The translations under genes and the position numbers were made by a program. From Desulfuromonas sp. (GTDB lineage: Bacteria; Desulfobacterota; Desulfuromonadia; Desulfuromonadales; UBA2294), in the NCBI GenBank assembly GCA_002869615.1, contig PKUH01000091.1, positions 53,629 to 117,628 on the forward strand: a stretch of DNA of 64,000 nucleotides. Reading direction: 5' to 3'. A model generated the notes under the pieces. That model made no database searches. It was not told the origin of the DNA and saw only the letters and a list, made by a program, of their open reading frames with translations. Of the stretch, positions 1-9,179 are shown in pieces. How positions within the stretch are numbered: position 1 is the stretch's first letter; every line of letters starts with the position of its first letter.

Positions 1-747
1 CGTCCCTCCGAAATGCGAACGCTGCAAAACGCCGCATTGATTGTCTGGATCGGACCTGAACTCGAAACGTTTCTCGACAGGCCACTCAAAAGTCGCGCCC
101 GCAGAGACTCGGTTCTGACTCTGCTCACCGATGTCGACCGTCTAAAAATCTTGCCGGCCCGAGAGGGTGGTGCCTGGGAAGAGCCGGAGAAAAACGAACA
201 TTCACACGCCCACGCCCAGAAGGATCCACACATCTGGCTGAGCCCCGATAATGCCAGAACAATTGCTGATGCGGTGCTTGCCCGGTTACTCAATCTTGAC
301 CCGAAAAACAGTCGCATCTATCGCGCTAACCATGCAGCCCTGATTGCCCGAATTGACGCACTTGCCAAAAGATTGACAACCCTGCTCGAATCTTTATCAA
401 ATAGAAATTATATTGTGTTCCACGATGCCTACCAGTACTTTGAAGAGTCGTTCCGGCTCACGCCAATCGGTGCATTGGCTGTCGATCCTGATCGCCGCCC
501 CGGAGCCCGGCGGCTGGCACAATTAAGGAACAGAATTATCAATTCATCGGTCAGCTGCATTTTCACCGAACCACAATTCGAACCCCGACTGGTCGAGACC
601 CTGACTGAGGGGACCCCGGTCAGGGTTGGTGTTCTTGATCCACTCGGCGCCGACCTTGAACCCGGCCCGGAACTCTATTTTCAATTAATGGTCAGAATGG
701 CTGACAGTCTTGTTAATTGTCTCTCTCCGGCAAAGGACAACAAGTGA
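1..747 (+). CDS. znuA: Zinc/manganese ABC transporter substrate-binding protein, ZnuA-like (5' partial)
   Basis: The frame is open from the first base, so the signal peptide and first metal-binding lobe lie outside the window; about 248 codons remain. It matches cluster A-I metal-binding proteins that hand Zn(II) or Mn(II) to a ZnuBC-type membrane complex in the periplasm. Visible marks are a His/Glu-rich loop (EHSHAHAQ), the metal-site segment DPHIWLSPDNA, a second ligand region FHDAYQYFEESF and a C-terminal FTEPQF. The His-rich loop favours zinc, by inference. The stop overlaps the next gene's start (GTGA), suggesting one transcript. The membrane and ATPase subunits are not in the window. 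Confidence 0.85.
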   Translation, partial: RPSEMRTLQNAALIVWIGPELETFLDRPLKSRARRDSVLTLLTDVDRLKILPAREGGAWEEPEKNEHSHAHAQKDPHIWLSPDNARTIADAVLARLLNLDPKNSRIYRANHAALIARIDALAKRLTTLLESLSNRNYIVFHDAYQYFEESFRLTPIGALAVDPDRRPGARRLAQLRNRIINSSVSCIFTEPQFEPRLVETLTEGTPVRVGVLDPLGADLEPGPELYFQLMVRMADSLVNCLSPAKDNK

Positions 748-1976
748 AGCCCGGCAACCTGAGCCATCTTCTACGGGTGTTCCTCCCTTTCGCCCTCGGC
801 TACTTCCTCTCTTACCTCTACCGGACCGTCAACGCTATTATTGCTCCGAACCTGGCAAGCGACATCGGCCTCGACCCGGCCAGTCTCGGCCTGCTGACCT
901 CGGTCTACCTGCTCTCCTTTGGCCTATTTCAACTGCCCCTCGGCATGCTGCTCGATCGGTTCGGTCCACGACGGGTCGAAGCCGCCCTGTTGCTGGTTGC
1001 GGCGGCCGGTGCTTTTATTTTCAGTCAGTCAAACTCACTCTCCGGACTGATGTTCGGTCGGGCCCTGATCGGCCTCGGTGTTTCGGCCTGCCTGATGGCG
1101 GCGTTCAAAGCCTTTGCAATCTGGTTCCCACCGGAACGACTGCCTCTCGCCAACGGCGTCCAGATGATCTCCGGCGGCCTTGGTGCCCTGGCCGCAACAA
1201 CCCCGGTCGAAGCGGCCCTGACAATAACCGACTGGCGCGGCGTCTTTACCGTCGTTGCGATCATGACCGTGATTGCGGCGGTGATAATTTTCCTGATTGT
1301 TCCGGAAAAAGAGGGGTCACAAAGTGGTGAAACACTCTCCGAACAGTTGCACGGAATCAGAAAGGTCCTGTCCAACCCGACCTTCTGGCGAATCGCACCG
1401 TGGGCATTTACTGCGCAGGGTGCCTATCTTTCGATCTACGGGCTCTGGTCCGGTCCCTGGCTGCATGATGTCGCCGGTTATGATCGTAGTAGCGTTGCCA
1501 GTATTCTGTCCACCGTCGCGATCGCGATGATTCTCGGCTACCTGTTGTCGGGAGCAATCGCTGATCGCCTGATCAAGCGGGGCGTCAAACCGGAGATCGT
1601 CGCCGCAACCGGGATGCTCATCTTCCTCGGGGGACAGATCCTGATGCTTTTTCCACACCCCTCCCTGACGGTTGTCTACTGGCTCTGGTTCGGCTTTTTC
1701 GGGGCGGCCTGCATCCTTCCTTACGCTGTTTTGGCCCAGCATTTTCCAACCCGGCTGATCGGCCGGGTCAACACCACCCTCAACTTGATGGTTTTCATGG
1801 CTGCTTTCTCCGCACAGTGGGGCATCGGTGTCATCATTGACTTCTGGCCGGAACAGGCCGGTGGGGGGTATGCCATTGCCGGATATCAAGCCGGTTTCGG
1901 AGTGATGGTCGGCTTGCAGGTTTTGGCGGCAATCTGGTTCCTGGCCGGGAAAATCTTTAACAAGAAAATCTCATAA
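744..1976 (+). CDS. MFS transporter
   Basis: This is a 410-residue major facilitator with about 12 predicted membrane segments. An MFS signature follows helix 2 (GMLLDRFGPRR, near residue 70) and a second loop motif lies between the halves (SGAIADRLIKRG). The GTG at 744 is preferred over an upstream TTG because AAAGGA lies about 8 bases before it and it overlaps the znuA stop by four bases. The substrate cannot be told from sequence. Translational coupling to a metal-binding protein gene is suggestive only; it may simply be a co-transcribed neighbour. Confidence 0.85.
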   Translation: MKPGNLSHLLRVFLPFALGYFLSYLYRTVNAIIAPNLASDIGLDPASLGLLTSVYLLSFGLFQLPLGMLLDRFGPRRVEAALLLVAAAGAFIFSQSNSLSGLMFGRALIGLGVSACLMAAFKAFAIWFPPERLPLANGVQMISGGLGALAATTPVEAALTITDWRGVFTVVAIMTVIAAVIIFLIVPEKEGSQSGETLSEQLHGIRKVLSNPTFWRIAPWAFTAQGAYLSIYGLWSGPWLHDVAGYDRSSVASILSTVAIAMILGYLLSGAIADRLIKRGVKPEIVAATGMLIFLGGQILMLFPHPSLTVVYWLWFGFFGAACILPYAVLAQHFPTRLIGRVNTTLNLMVFMAAFSAQWGIGVIIDFWPEQAGGGYAIAGYQAGFGVMVGLQVLAAIWFLAGKIFNKKIS

Positions 1977-2057
1977 ATATTACAGATCGGGCCTTGCGCT
2001 GTCATTAGACGGTGCTAACATTGAATCAAAGCATCCGATTGCTGGTTTCTTACAACT

Positions 2058-2753
2058 GTGAGGTTTCAGGTGGAATTGAAGAATACCGGCAAATGTGCCA
2101 GTTGCCCCTACCGCGGGCGTCACATCTATGTCGTTGGTTCATTGCGTTTCGAAAGAGAACTCATGGCCCGCTTCATCGAAGCCAGTACGGCCGCGCAAGG
2201 GTTCCAGGCAGAAACCCTTGATGATGTTCCAGTCAGCAACCAGGGCATTCCGCTCGGGCAAAAAATTATCCTGATCGATACCCAGCACCTTGATCGAACC
2301 GATCTGGATTTCGTTTTCAATTCCCGTCCATGGAAAACGCTCGCGCACAACTACTTCGCCCTTTTCAACATGGTGCACGCGTATGAGCTTGAGAAAGAAG
2401 CCCTTCGTCACGGAGTACGCGGACTCCTATACCAGAACGATTCCGTAGAGGACCTGCTGAATGGAATCTGTGCCATCAACTCAGGCGAGTTATGGATATC
2501 ACGGCGCATCATGTCTGAGTGCTTGCAGGAGAGTTACATAGGAAGAGATCTGCCGGAACCGGCAGAGAATCCACTGTCAGCCCGTGAAATGGAGATTATC
2601 CAATTTCTGGCCACCGGGGCATCGAATGAACTTATTGCCGATAAATTATTTATCAGCCCACACACCGTCAAAACCCATTTGCACAATATATTCAATAAAA
2701 TCGATGTTAACAGCCGAGTCCAGGCTGTCCTCTGGGCCAAGAATAATCTCTAG
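2058..2753 (+). CDS. LuxR-family regulator, CsgD-like
   Basis: This is a 231-residue DNA-binding regulator. Residues about 165-231 form a LuxR/GerE helix-turn-helix beginning [19 protein letters not shown] and containing [16 protein letters not shown]. The tail ([13 protein letters not shown]) closely follows CsgD, the curli and matrix regulator of enterobacteria. The N-terminal half resembles a degenerate receiver fold and I see no clear acidic phosphorylation pocket. An N-terminal CASC motif is unusual and might bind metal or sense redox state. The GTG start has only a weak ribosome-binding site, and a GTG twelve bases downstream is possible. It lies just upstream of two large lipoprotein genes, plausible targets, but that link is inference. 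Confidence 0.75.
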   Translation: MRFQVELKNTGKCASCPYRGRHIYVVGSLRFERELMARFIEASTAAQGFQAETLDDVPVSNQGIPLGQKIILIDTQHLDRTDLDFVFNSRPWKTLAHNYFALFNMVHAYELEKEALRHGVRGLLYQNDSVEDLLNGICAINSGELWISRRIMSECLQESYIGRDLPEPAENPLSAREMEIIQFLATGASNELIADKLFISPHTVKTHLHNIFNKIDVNSRVQAVLWAKNNL

Positions 2754-3086
2754 AAAAGCTTCATCTCATACTTTCTTACGACCCGTAACCGTCCTGATCT
2801 AATCATCTCATCCGATCGGGTTATCCCCGACCGCTGACAATTACACCAGAATTTAATCCGAACGACCGATTGTGGACGACTCCCGTTGGTTAATACTTGC
2901 TAATAATAGTTGCATGTTTCCAGATTGGCTGGAGGCAGGCATCAGGGATTTCTTACAGAGCATTGATATGGTGATTCATTGTTTATTTGAGAATTCGGGT
3001 ATCTCATCGCACTGCTTGATCCAGCACACAACTTGCCCGTCAATCCAATTTTTCGAAAGATGCCATATCGAAGAAAGGAGGACAAC
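2754..3086 (+). other. Intergenic region, leader of lipoprotein gene
   Basis: I find no supportable gene in this 333-base stretch. It is more AT-rich than its surroundings and contains a short hairpin (TCGGG-TTATC-CCCGA, near 2813-2827) without a T-run. An AAAGGAGG ribosome-binding site at its end fixes the start of the next gene at 3087. Confidence 0.5.
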
Positions 3087-5468
3087 ATGTTGTCAAGATC
3101 ATGGAGACTATTCAGATGGGTTTCGGCCGTACTGGCGCTTGCCTTTATGTCGGGGTGCGGTGGTAGCAGTAGCAGCGAACCGGAAGCGTCATTAAACCCG
3201 GAAACCCTCGACAGCGCAGCCTCGTTTCTCGCGGCCGCAACCGGCAAAGAGAACGAGATCGGCATCGACCAGGTGGTCTTTGTCAACTCGGTTCTCGGAC
3301 TCAACCAACCAGAGCAGAATCCGGCCCTGGCGGCATCGACCAGCCACGATTCATCGATGGGCTGTCTGTATGGCGATCTCTGGGTCATGTTAAGGGATGA
3401 AAATGGGGTACCGATATTAGACGAGCAGGGCTGCGAACAGCCGATTGCCTCCCAACCGATCGAATTGCCGCTCCTCGATGTAAACGGTGAGCAGGTTCTG
3501 GATGAAGAAGGTAATGCTGTCACCTGGTTTAGCGATACCGTCCCGATGAGCCTCGAAGAGTACATGGACGGGGAATTCAAGTGCGAAGTCGTTCCCGACT
3601 ATATCGACTACACCATCCCGGTTGAACTGGGGCGGCTCAACATGGTGCGCTCTTCGGTCAAGAACCCCGACACCATGGCCCGGGCTTTCGAGGAGGCGAT
3701 CAATAACATCAACGCCTCCGTTGAAATAAAAGCCGACCTCTCCGGACGGCTCATTCTCGTTTCCGAGAAGGACGTCCTCGACGAAGCGGGCAACGTCATC
3801 GGTAGCGAACTGGTCGAGTCAACCATCGACTCACCGCGCGAGAACCTGGCGCTTTACCGGGCGTTAATGGTGCATGGCAAGCTGGTTGGCTATGGCGTCG
3901 AAAAAATCGGCGACGAAGGCCAGGTTATTCCAGCACCGTGGCTGGAGATCAGACCCGACCTGGAACTTGGTGAGCTGTCTTACCTGCGGGATGGCACCGA
4001 AGGCCGTGATCGCGGCGTTGGCATGGTCGACGGCTACGCCGATCTGTCGGTTGCCTTCCATGCGACCGAGCTCGATTACGCCGGACGTTTTACCGATTAC
4101 GTCCAGTTTCACGCGCAAGAGGATCCGCTGCCGGTTGACTACTGCCCCTACACCGACGAGAACGATGAGGTCTGGTCCCGGGTCTTTGCCAGCGATGGCT
4201 ACCGCGGCGAGAACATCCGCGGCTTCTCCCGTCACGCCGACGATGCCCGGCGCATGATCGTTTTTATCCACAACATCATCCAGGATGTCCCCGATGATGG
4301 CAGCATATCCGAGCACGAAGCCTTCATCCAGACCGGCAATGATGGCCACGCCAACATGCCGGAGATCCTTTCCGGCAACGCCGCCCGGCACCTGATGTTC
4401 GAAACGACCGCCTCGGCACTCGGAGCCGCCGCCGGCAAGGAGGACCCTCTTTCGGTCGATGCCGTCGTATTTATCAACACGGTTCTCGGCATCAACGAGT
4501 TGGGCGACGTTTCCCCCCAGGACCTGTACGGCGATCTCTGGGTCCTGAAACGGGATGAGAATGGTGTACCGCTCAAGGACGACCTCGGCTGTGTCATGCC
4601 GGTTGCCTCCGAACCGATCGTCATTACCGTGATTGATGAAAACGGCGAACCGCAGACGATCGAAATGGACACGGTTCCGATGATGCTTGAAGAATACATG
4701 GACGGTCTGTTCAAGTGCGCCCCGGTGATCGGTTATGAAGACTATGTCATGGAGGTAGAAATGGGCCGGCTGAACTGTGTCCGTTCACACCTCAACAACC
4801 CCGGGAAGATGGACAAGCATCTCTATGAAGTCGTCAACCGGATCAACGCCGCTGTTGCCATCAAGCGTGACCTGTCCGGCCGTATCGTCCTGACCAGCGA
4901 GGAGAATGTCTATGATGAGTTCGGCACCATCATCGACACCAGGCTGGTCGATGCAGCGATTGATTCACCCATGGAAAACATCGCTATCTACCGGGCGTTG
5001 ATGAAGTCAGGAACGCTGGAGGTGCCGGTGACCGTCAACATCGACGGCGTCAAGCAGAAATTCACCCTGGCCATCACCCAGCCCGACGCCGTCCTCGACG
5101 CCCACGGCATGGCCTATCTAAAGTACGGAGACGGGTCGATCGGCTCCCCCCGCGGGATCGGTCACCATGCCAACGGCTATGCCGACTTCGCGGAAATTTC
5201 CCACTGTCCGTGGGCTGACTACGCCGGTTGGGCGGATCCCTTTATGGGTGTGAGCGTTGACTTTGTCGAGCGTCTCGACGAATTCTGTCCCTACGGTGAC
5301 CAGAACGACCTGGTTTGGACAAGAGTCCTCGGCAGTGAAGTCGGTGCCGACGGCGATGACGACAATCCGGCCAGCAACATCGCCGCGTTCGTCCAGCATG
5401 CCGACAACTCGAGGCGAGTCATTGTGTTTATACACAATGTCATCCAGGATCCGGTAGCAAGCCTCTGA
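3087..5468 (+). CDS. Large lipoprotein with an internal tandem duplication
   Basis: This 793-residue protein has a lipoprotein signal (basic start, hydrophobic stretch, lipobox MSGC, then GGSSSS), so it is likely membrane-anchored outside the cytoplasm. I recognise no family. The mature part is two homologous halves of about 370 residues. Each runs LYGDLWV..RDENGVP, then a GC..P(I/V)AS segment, TVPM.LEEYMDG.FKC, (V/M)E(L/M)GRLN.VRS, DLSGR(I/L).L.SE, IDSP.EN.A(L/I)YRALM, an FCPY/YCPY Cys motif and a final HAD(D/N).RR(M/V)IVFIHN(I/V)IQD. Conserved cysteines recur in both halves. The start at 3087 follows AAAGGAGG. The next gene encodes another lipoprotein. Confidence 0.8.
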   Translation: MLSRSWRLFRWVSAVLALAFMSGCGGSSSSEPEASLNPETLDSAASFLAAATGKENEIGIDQVVFVNSVLGLNQPEQNPALAASTSHDSSMGCLYGDLWVMLRDENGVPILDEQGCEQPIASQPIELPLLDVNGEQVLDEEGNAVTWFSDTVPMSLEEYMDGEFKCEVVPDYIDYTIPVELGRLNMVRSSVKNPDTMARAFEEAINNINASVEIKADLSGRLILVSEKDVLDEAGNVIGSELVESTIDSPRENLALYRALMVHGKLVGYGVEKIGDEGQVIPAPWLEIRPDLELGELSYLRDGTEGRDRGVGMVDGYADLSVAFHATELDYAGRFTDYVQFHAQEDPLPVDYCPYTDENDEVWSRVFASDGYRGENIRGFSRHADDARRMIVFIHNIIQDVPDDGSISEHEAFIQTGNDGHANMPEILSGNAARHLMFETTASALGAAAGKEDPLSVDAVVFINTVLGINELGDVSPQDLYGDLWVLKRDENGVPLKDDLGCVMPVASEPIVITVIDENGEPQTIEMDTVPMMLEEYMDGLFKCAPVIGYEDYVMEVEMGRLNCVRSHLNNPGKMDKHLYEVVNRINAAVAIKRDLSGRIVLTSEENVYDEFGTIIDTRLVDAAIDSPMENIAIYRALMKSGTLEVPVTVNIDGVKQKFTLAITQPDAVLDAHGMAYLKYGDGSIGSPRGIGHHANGYADFAEISHCPWADYAGWADPFMGVSVDFVERLDEFCPYGDQNDLVWTRVLGSEVGADGDDDNPASNIAAFVQHADNSRRVIVFIHNVIQDPVASL

Positions 5469-5552
5469 ATTGGTGTGAGCTGACCTTGAGGCTGCTGCCC
5501 GCCCATACTGCCATAACTTTTTTTCGGGCAATAAAGAGAAAGGGAAAAGCCA

Positions 5553-7082
5553 ATGAAAGCAAACAAAAAAAAGTGGAAATGGCACAAAAAAGTGTTCTTG
5601 ATCTTGTTCTCTTCGTGTGCAGCTTGCTTGGTTCTGAATAACTGTGGGGGTTCTTCCTCACCCTCGGTAAGCGCACTACCTTCTCCGGCGATTCAAAGTT
5701 ATACCGGTGACACCTACAACGTGCTGGACTGGGAAGGCGTCGCCGAGGCGACAGGTTATAATGTCTACGCCACAAGCGATGGCAGCACGCCAACACCAGA
5801 GGCCGCATACCTGCTGGCAGCGGACGTCCAACCTCCATTCATCCACGGCGATTGGCAAAAAGATGGTCAATGGGTCACCGGTGATGGTCCCCTTGAGGGC
5901 GGTTTTACTTACCGTTATGTTGTCACTGCTCGCTTCGGTGACACGGAAGGCCCCTGTTCGAACTGCGTCACCTGCGTGCTGGAACTTCCCGGTAGCGGAA
6001 TCTGGCGGGTCGAGGGCCTGGGCAACAACCTCTCCGTTCCGATATTGTTTTCAGAAGGTCGTGGACTCAGTGGTCTCGTGGTGACCGAAACCGATACGGA
6101 ATACCCGATATTTGAAAATACCGGTTTGCGCACGCCAACTGTGGTCAAGATTGACGGAGAGGCGGTCTACACCGATCCTGCCATGATTTTCGATGACGCC
6201 GTTGCAGGGGAGATCACAACTCAACCCTTGCTGTTTGAGGATGACCTGATCCCGGCCTTCGATATGACGACAATGTCTTTTACCGGCGAGGAAGCCTATG
6301 CACAGGGGACCGATTCGATCTGGCAGGCTGACTGGCTCGATGGTGTTAATGAAACACAGTATGTCAATGCCAAGTGGGGTGACAACATCACCGGACACCA
6401 ATGGACAGTTAACCAGGATGTCCTCCGGGTTGAAGTCAACCTGACCCAGGATATCACCCCGGACACCATGACCGGTTTTGACATGATCAGTCTTTTCGGT
6501 GGCAAGTATGCCGAGTTCATGGGAGCAACCGGGGCAGCCAGCGAGGCCACAAGCCGGGTTGTCTACTCTCCGCACGCGCGCCTGCAAATTGAAAAAATGG
6601 ATCATAACTCTGCCGATCCACCCGCAACATGGGACGGTATCGGGGTCGTCGGTGAGCCGCTGCATGATCATGCGGTCTGGGAGAATTATTTTACCGCCGA
6701 CTCAGAGAGTACCTTCCGCTTCGGGGCCGAAATCAACGGAGCCGGCAGTCTGACCTACGGTTACGTCTGGATGGTGAAGAACGATCAGGTCCAGCCCGGC
6801 TGGTATCGTCTCACCCTTCGTTTCGATCCGGTTGCTGACTGTACAACGAAGATCGCCCCGATTGTTGCAGCAGCCGTCGAAAGTGAACCGGAAGAAGAGC
6901 TTTTCACCGATCCGGACATTCCGGTAAACACCCGTCTCGACACCTCACCCGGACAACTGGCGGCGGAGCCGGATGGCGAAGGGCCACTTTTTGAAACCCT
7001 GCTGGTACCAGACTCGCACCCTGATGCTCCTGCAGACGCCTACATGAGCGTCCTGCATATTTATCTGGCTCCCGGCAATTGA
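5553..7082 (+). CDS. Lipoprotein with a fibronectin III-like N-terminal domain
   Basis: This is a 509-residue predicted lipoprotein: a strongly basic start (KANKKKWKWHKK), a hydrophobic segment, then a lipobox ending LNNC followed by GGSSS. Residues about 45-125 read like a fibronectin type III/Ig fold (LDWEGVAEATGYNVYAT ... YRYVVTARFGDTEG). The remainder is acidic, beta-rich and unlike any family I can name. GAGAAAGGG precedes the ATG. It follows the duplicated lipoprotein by 84 bases and ends at a strong terminator, so the two are likely co-expressed. A surface or extracellular structural role is inference only. Confidence 0.7.
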   Translation: MKANKKKWKWHKKVFLILFSSCAACLVLNNCGGSSSPSVSALPSPAIQSYTGDTYNVLDWEGVAEATGYNVYATSDGSTPTPEAAYLLAADVQPPFIHGDWQKDGQWVTGDGPLEGGFTYRYVVTARFGDTEGPCSNCVTCVLELPGSGIWRVEGLGNNLSVPILFSEGRGLSGLVVTETDTEYPIFENTGLRTPTVVKIDGEAVYTDPAMIFDDAVAGEITTQPLLFEDDLIPAFDMTTMSFTGEEAYAQGTDSIWQADWLDGVNETQYVNAKWGDNITGHQWTVNQDVLRVEVNLTQDITPDTMTGFDMISLFGGKYAEFMGATGAASEATSRVVYSPHARLQIEKMDHNSADPPATWDGIGVVGEPLHDHAVWENYFTADSESTFRFGAEINGAGSLTYGYVWMVKNDQVQPGWYRLTLRFDPVADCTTKIAPIVAAAVESEPEEELFTDPDIPVNTRLDTSPGQLAAEPDGEGPLFETLLVPDSHPDAPADAYMSVLHIYLAPGN

Positions 7083-7097
7083 AAGAACGGCCTTAAA

Positions 7098-7125
7098 AAA
7101 GCAGGGGCCGAAAGGCCCCTGCTTT
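7098..7125 (+). terminator. Strong hairpin terminator behind the lipoprotein genes
   Basis: A perfect 12-bp stem AAAGCAGGGGCC / GGCCCCTGCTTT surrounds a GAAA tetraloop 15 bases after the lipoprotein stop. A-runs on the left and T's on the right suggest it can work in both directions, separating this unit from the converging TRAP operon. Confidence 0.8.
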
Positions 7126-7195
7126 AAGCTATTCAATAATTTTTCCCCGGTTCCCCTGTTGCCAGATTGACCCCTTTTTTCGGTGGAACCGTTGA

Positions 7196-7213
7196 GGGGG
7201 CCGTGAGGCCCCC
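7196..7213 (-). terminator. GC-rich hairpin after the TRAP operon
   Basis: GGGGGCC-GTGA-GGCCCCC forms a 7-bp GC stem six bases beyond the dctM stop on the minus strand. There is no immediate T-run on that strand, so termination here is likely but not certain. Confidence 0.5.
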
Positions 7214-7219
7214 ATTCAG

Positions 7220-8269
7220 TTAATTCGGTGGAAACCCGAAAATTTGCGGCCAGACAACCAGTATTCCGAGGACTATTACCTGCAGGATGATAAACGGAAT
7301 AACCCCGTAATAAATGTCGGTCGTCTTGACGCCCTCCGGGGCCACCCCCTTGAGATAGAAGAGCGAAAAACCGAACGGCGGCGTTAAGAATGAGGTCTGC
7401 AGATTCATGGCGACGAGGATCGCATACCAGATCGGATCAATGCCGAGGGTGGCGGCAATCGGCGCCAGGATCGGTACGATAATGTAGGAGATCTCGACAA
7501 AGTCGATGAAGAAACCGAGGACCATGATCGCCACCATCGAGAGGATCAGGAAACCCCACTTCTCGCCCGGCAGTCCCAACATAAAGTCTTCGACCAGCCA
7601 ATCACCGCCGGTGTAGGTAAAAACCATCGAGAAGGCGGTGGCGCCGATCAGGATAGCGAAAACCATGGCGGTTATCTTGACCGTCTCCAGAGAACTGTCC
7701 CATAGCATTTTAACATTGAGCTGTTTATACATCGCCGCCAAAACGATGGCACCGACACCACCGACAGCTGACGATTCGGTCGGCGTCGCTACACCGGTGA
7801 GGATCGATCCGAGAACGAGGATGATCAGGATCAGCGGCGGGATGATTGCCATCAGGGCATGCAGGATCTGCTGTCTTTTGCTGCCCCGCGCCCCTTCGAT
7901 CTTGATCGGTGGTGCCAGGTCTTTCTTGAGCCAGGTCAGAATCGTAATGTAAACCACGTAAAAAACAACCAGGGTCAGGCCGGGCCAGAAGGCGGCCTTG
8001 AACAGATCACCGACCGGTTCCTGGAAAACATCGCCGAGGATAATCAGGATAATCGAAGGCGGAATAATCTGTCCGAGGGTCCCGGCGGCACAGATCGCCC
8101 CGGTCGCCAGCTTCTTGTCGTAATTGTATTTGAGCATAACCGGCAGGGAGATGACCCCCATCGCAACGACACTGGCGCCAACAACGCCGGTCGAGGCCGC
8201 TAAAAGAGCACCGACCAGAACGGTTGAGATCGCAATGCCGCCCCGGATTTCACCGAACAGAAAACCCAT
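7220..8269 (-). CDS. dctM: TRAP transporter large permease DctM, C-terminal part after an in-frame TAG
   Basis: These 349 residues cover helices 3 onward of a TRAP large membrane subunit, which imports an organic acid with Na+ using DctP and DctQ. Family marks are GGIAISTVLVGALLAASTG, LATGAICAAGTLGQIIPPS and the C-terminal LTPPFGFSLFYLKG. A normal DctM is about 430 residues. The missing 81 N-terminal residues are encoded directly upstream in the same frame, separated only by one TAG. The sequence TAGATG would allow restart, but no good ribosome-binding site precedes this ATG. The protein probably works only if the stop is an error, is read through, or reinitiation occurs. Confidence 0.85.
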   Translation of the reverse strand: MGFLFGEIRGGIAISTVLVGALLAASTGVVGASVVAMGVISLPVMLKYNYDKKLATGAICAAGTLGQIIPPSIILIILGDVFQEPVGDLFKAAFWPGLTLVVFYVVYITILTWLKKDLAPPIKIEGARGSKRQQILHALMAIIPPLILIILVLGSILTGVATPTESSAVGGVGAIVLAAMYKQLNVKMLWDSSLETVKITAMVFAILIGATAFSMVFTYTGGDWLVEDFMLGLPGEKWGFLILSMVAIMVLGFFIDFVEISYIIVPILAPIAATLGIDPIWYAILVAMNLQTSFLTPPFGFSLFYLKGVAPEGVKTTDIYYGVIPFIILQVIVLGILVVWPQIFGFPPN

Positions 8270-8515
8270 CTATTCGAGCAGGCGTTCTGCCAGTTTCGAC
8301 TTCTGCAGAACAATCCCCATGAAGATAAACAGCGGAATCGCCATCAGGATGGTATTGTTCATGATCGCCCAGATCCGATGCGGCATCATGGCAAAGATAG
8401 AGGTCCCTTCGGCAAACAGCCCGAAGATAACCGCAACACCACCAAAGGTGAAGGCAACGGGGAACCCCAGCAGCAACAAGGCCAGGGCGGCGGCAAACAT
8501 AACAAGACCTATCAT
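8270..8515 (-). CDS. dctM: TRAP transporter DctM, N-terminal fragment ending at TAG
   Basis: This 81-residue piece (MIGLVMFAAALALLLLGFPV ... KLAERLLE) holds the first two membrane segments of DctM. It stops at TAG (8272-8270), and the same frame continues at once with the rest of the protein; 81+1+349 gives the usual family length. No frameshift is needed, so a single base change explains the break. In homologues the LLE-x-MG junction is continuous, with one residue in place of the stop. Confidence 0.8.
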   Translation of the reverse strand: MIGLVMFAAALALLLLGFPVAFTFGGVAVIFGLFAEGTSIFAMMPHRIWAIMNNTILMAIPLFIFMGIVLQKSKLAERLLE

Positions 8516-8570
8516 CGCAATCTACTCTCTATAGGGCAAAGACACAAAGTCTGAATCGGCACAAAACTGA

Positions 8571-9110
8571 CTAAAGAACTTCATCTTCAAGTTTTCGTTC
8601 CTGAAGTGTTTTTTCTCCCCGGAAAACCCTGACGTTGCGGATCACAAATCCGGCCGCCGCGACGATCAGGAAAACAAACGCTACCGGAATCACCGATTTA
8701 ATCAGGTAACGATGGGTCAAACCGCCCGGATCGCCGCTGATTTCTCCCTGGGTATAGGCTTCATGCACGAACCAGGTCGAACCGTTGGCAATTAAAACTG
8801 CCAGAGGAATAAGAAAGATGAAGGTTCCGGCGATATTGACGATCGCCTTCCATTTCGGGCTGAAACGGTCGTAAAGGATATCGACCCGGACATGGCCATC
8901 GTCCTTCAGGGCGTAGGCAATTCCGAGAAGAAAGACCACGGAAAAGATGTGCCATTCCATCTCCTGCATGGCAATCGAGCCGGTACGAAAGAAATAGCGC
9001 ATGATGGCATCGTAAAAAACATTGGCCAGCATGACAAACATCAGAAATCCGGCAATCCAGCCGAGAACATCGGAGAAACGGTCGATTGAGCGTTCAATTC
9101 GATCCAGCAT
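8571..9110 (-). CDS. dctQ: TRAP transporter small permease DctQ
   Basis: This is a 179-residue membrane protein with four predicted helices, the layout of the small TRAP subunit that bridges DctP and DctM. Family features are the N-terminal amphipathic segment (RIERSIDRFSDVLGW), the motif QEMEWHIFSVVFLLGIAYAL and DGHVRVDILYDRFSP. The last holds the DxxxR motif common in the family. It lies between dctP and dctM on one strand. It ends in an ordinary TAG, which shows that TAG terminates translation normally here. Confidence 0.9.
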   Translation of the reverse strand: MLDRIERSIDRFSDVLGWIAGFLMFVMLANVFYDAIMRYFFRTGSIAMQEMEWHIFSVVFLLGIAYALKDDGHVRVDILYDRFSPKWKAIVNIAGTFIFLIPLAVLIANGSTWFVHEAYTQGEISGDPGGLTHRYLIKSVIPVAFVFLIVAAAGFVIRNVRVFRGEKTLQERKLEDEVL

Positions 9111-9141
9111 ATGGATTATCTCTTAAAGTAAAAATAGAAGA

Positions 9142-9169
9142 GGCTCCCGGCCGTTGACGGCCGGGAGCC
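9142..9169 (-). terminator. Intercistronic hairpin between dctP and dctQ
   Basis: A perfect 12-bp stem GGCTCCCGGCCG / CGGCCGGGAGCC with a 4-base loop lies just after the dctP stop, followed on the minus strand by a T-rich tract (TCTTCTATTTTTAC). This layout usually acts as an attenuating terminator and 3'-end protector, giving more binding protein than membrane subunits. Confidence 0.75.
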
Positions 9170-9179
9170 GATGAACATC

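Noticed and set aside
3864..5585. Long minus-strand frames opposite the duplicated lipoprotein
   Set aside because: They mirror the codon structure of the plus-strand gene, lack ribosome-binding sites and show no recognisable protein pattern. The same holds for the many long frames opposite gapdh, gdhA, katG and nifJ.
8270..8272. Pyrrolysine at the dctM TAG
   Set aside because: Pyrrolysine is known almost only in methylamine methyltransferases and their relatives; no pyl genes are in the window and a TRAP permease is not a plausible host.
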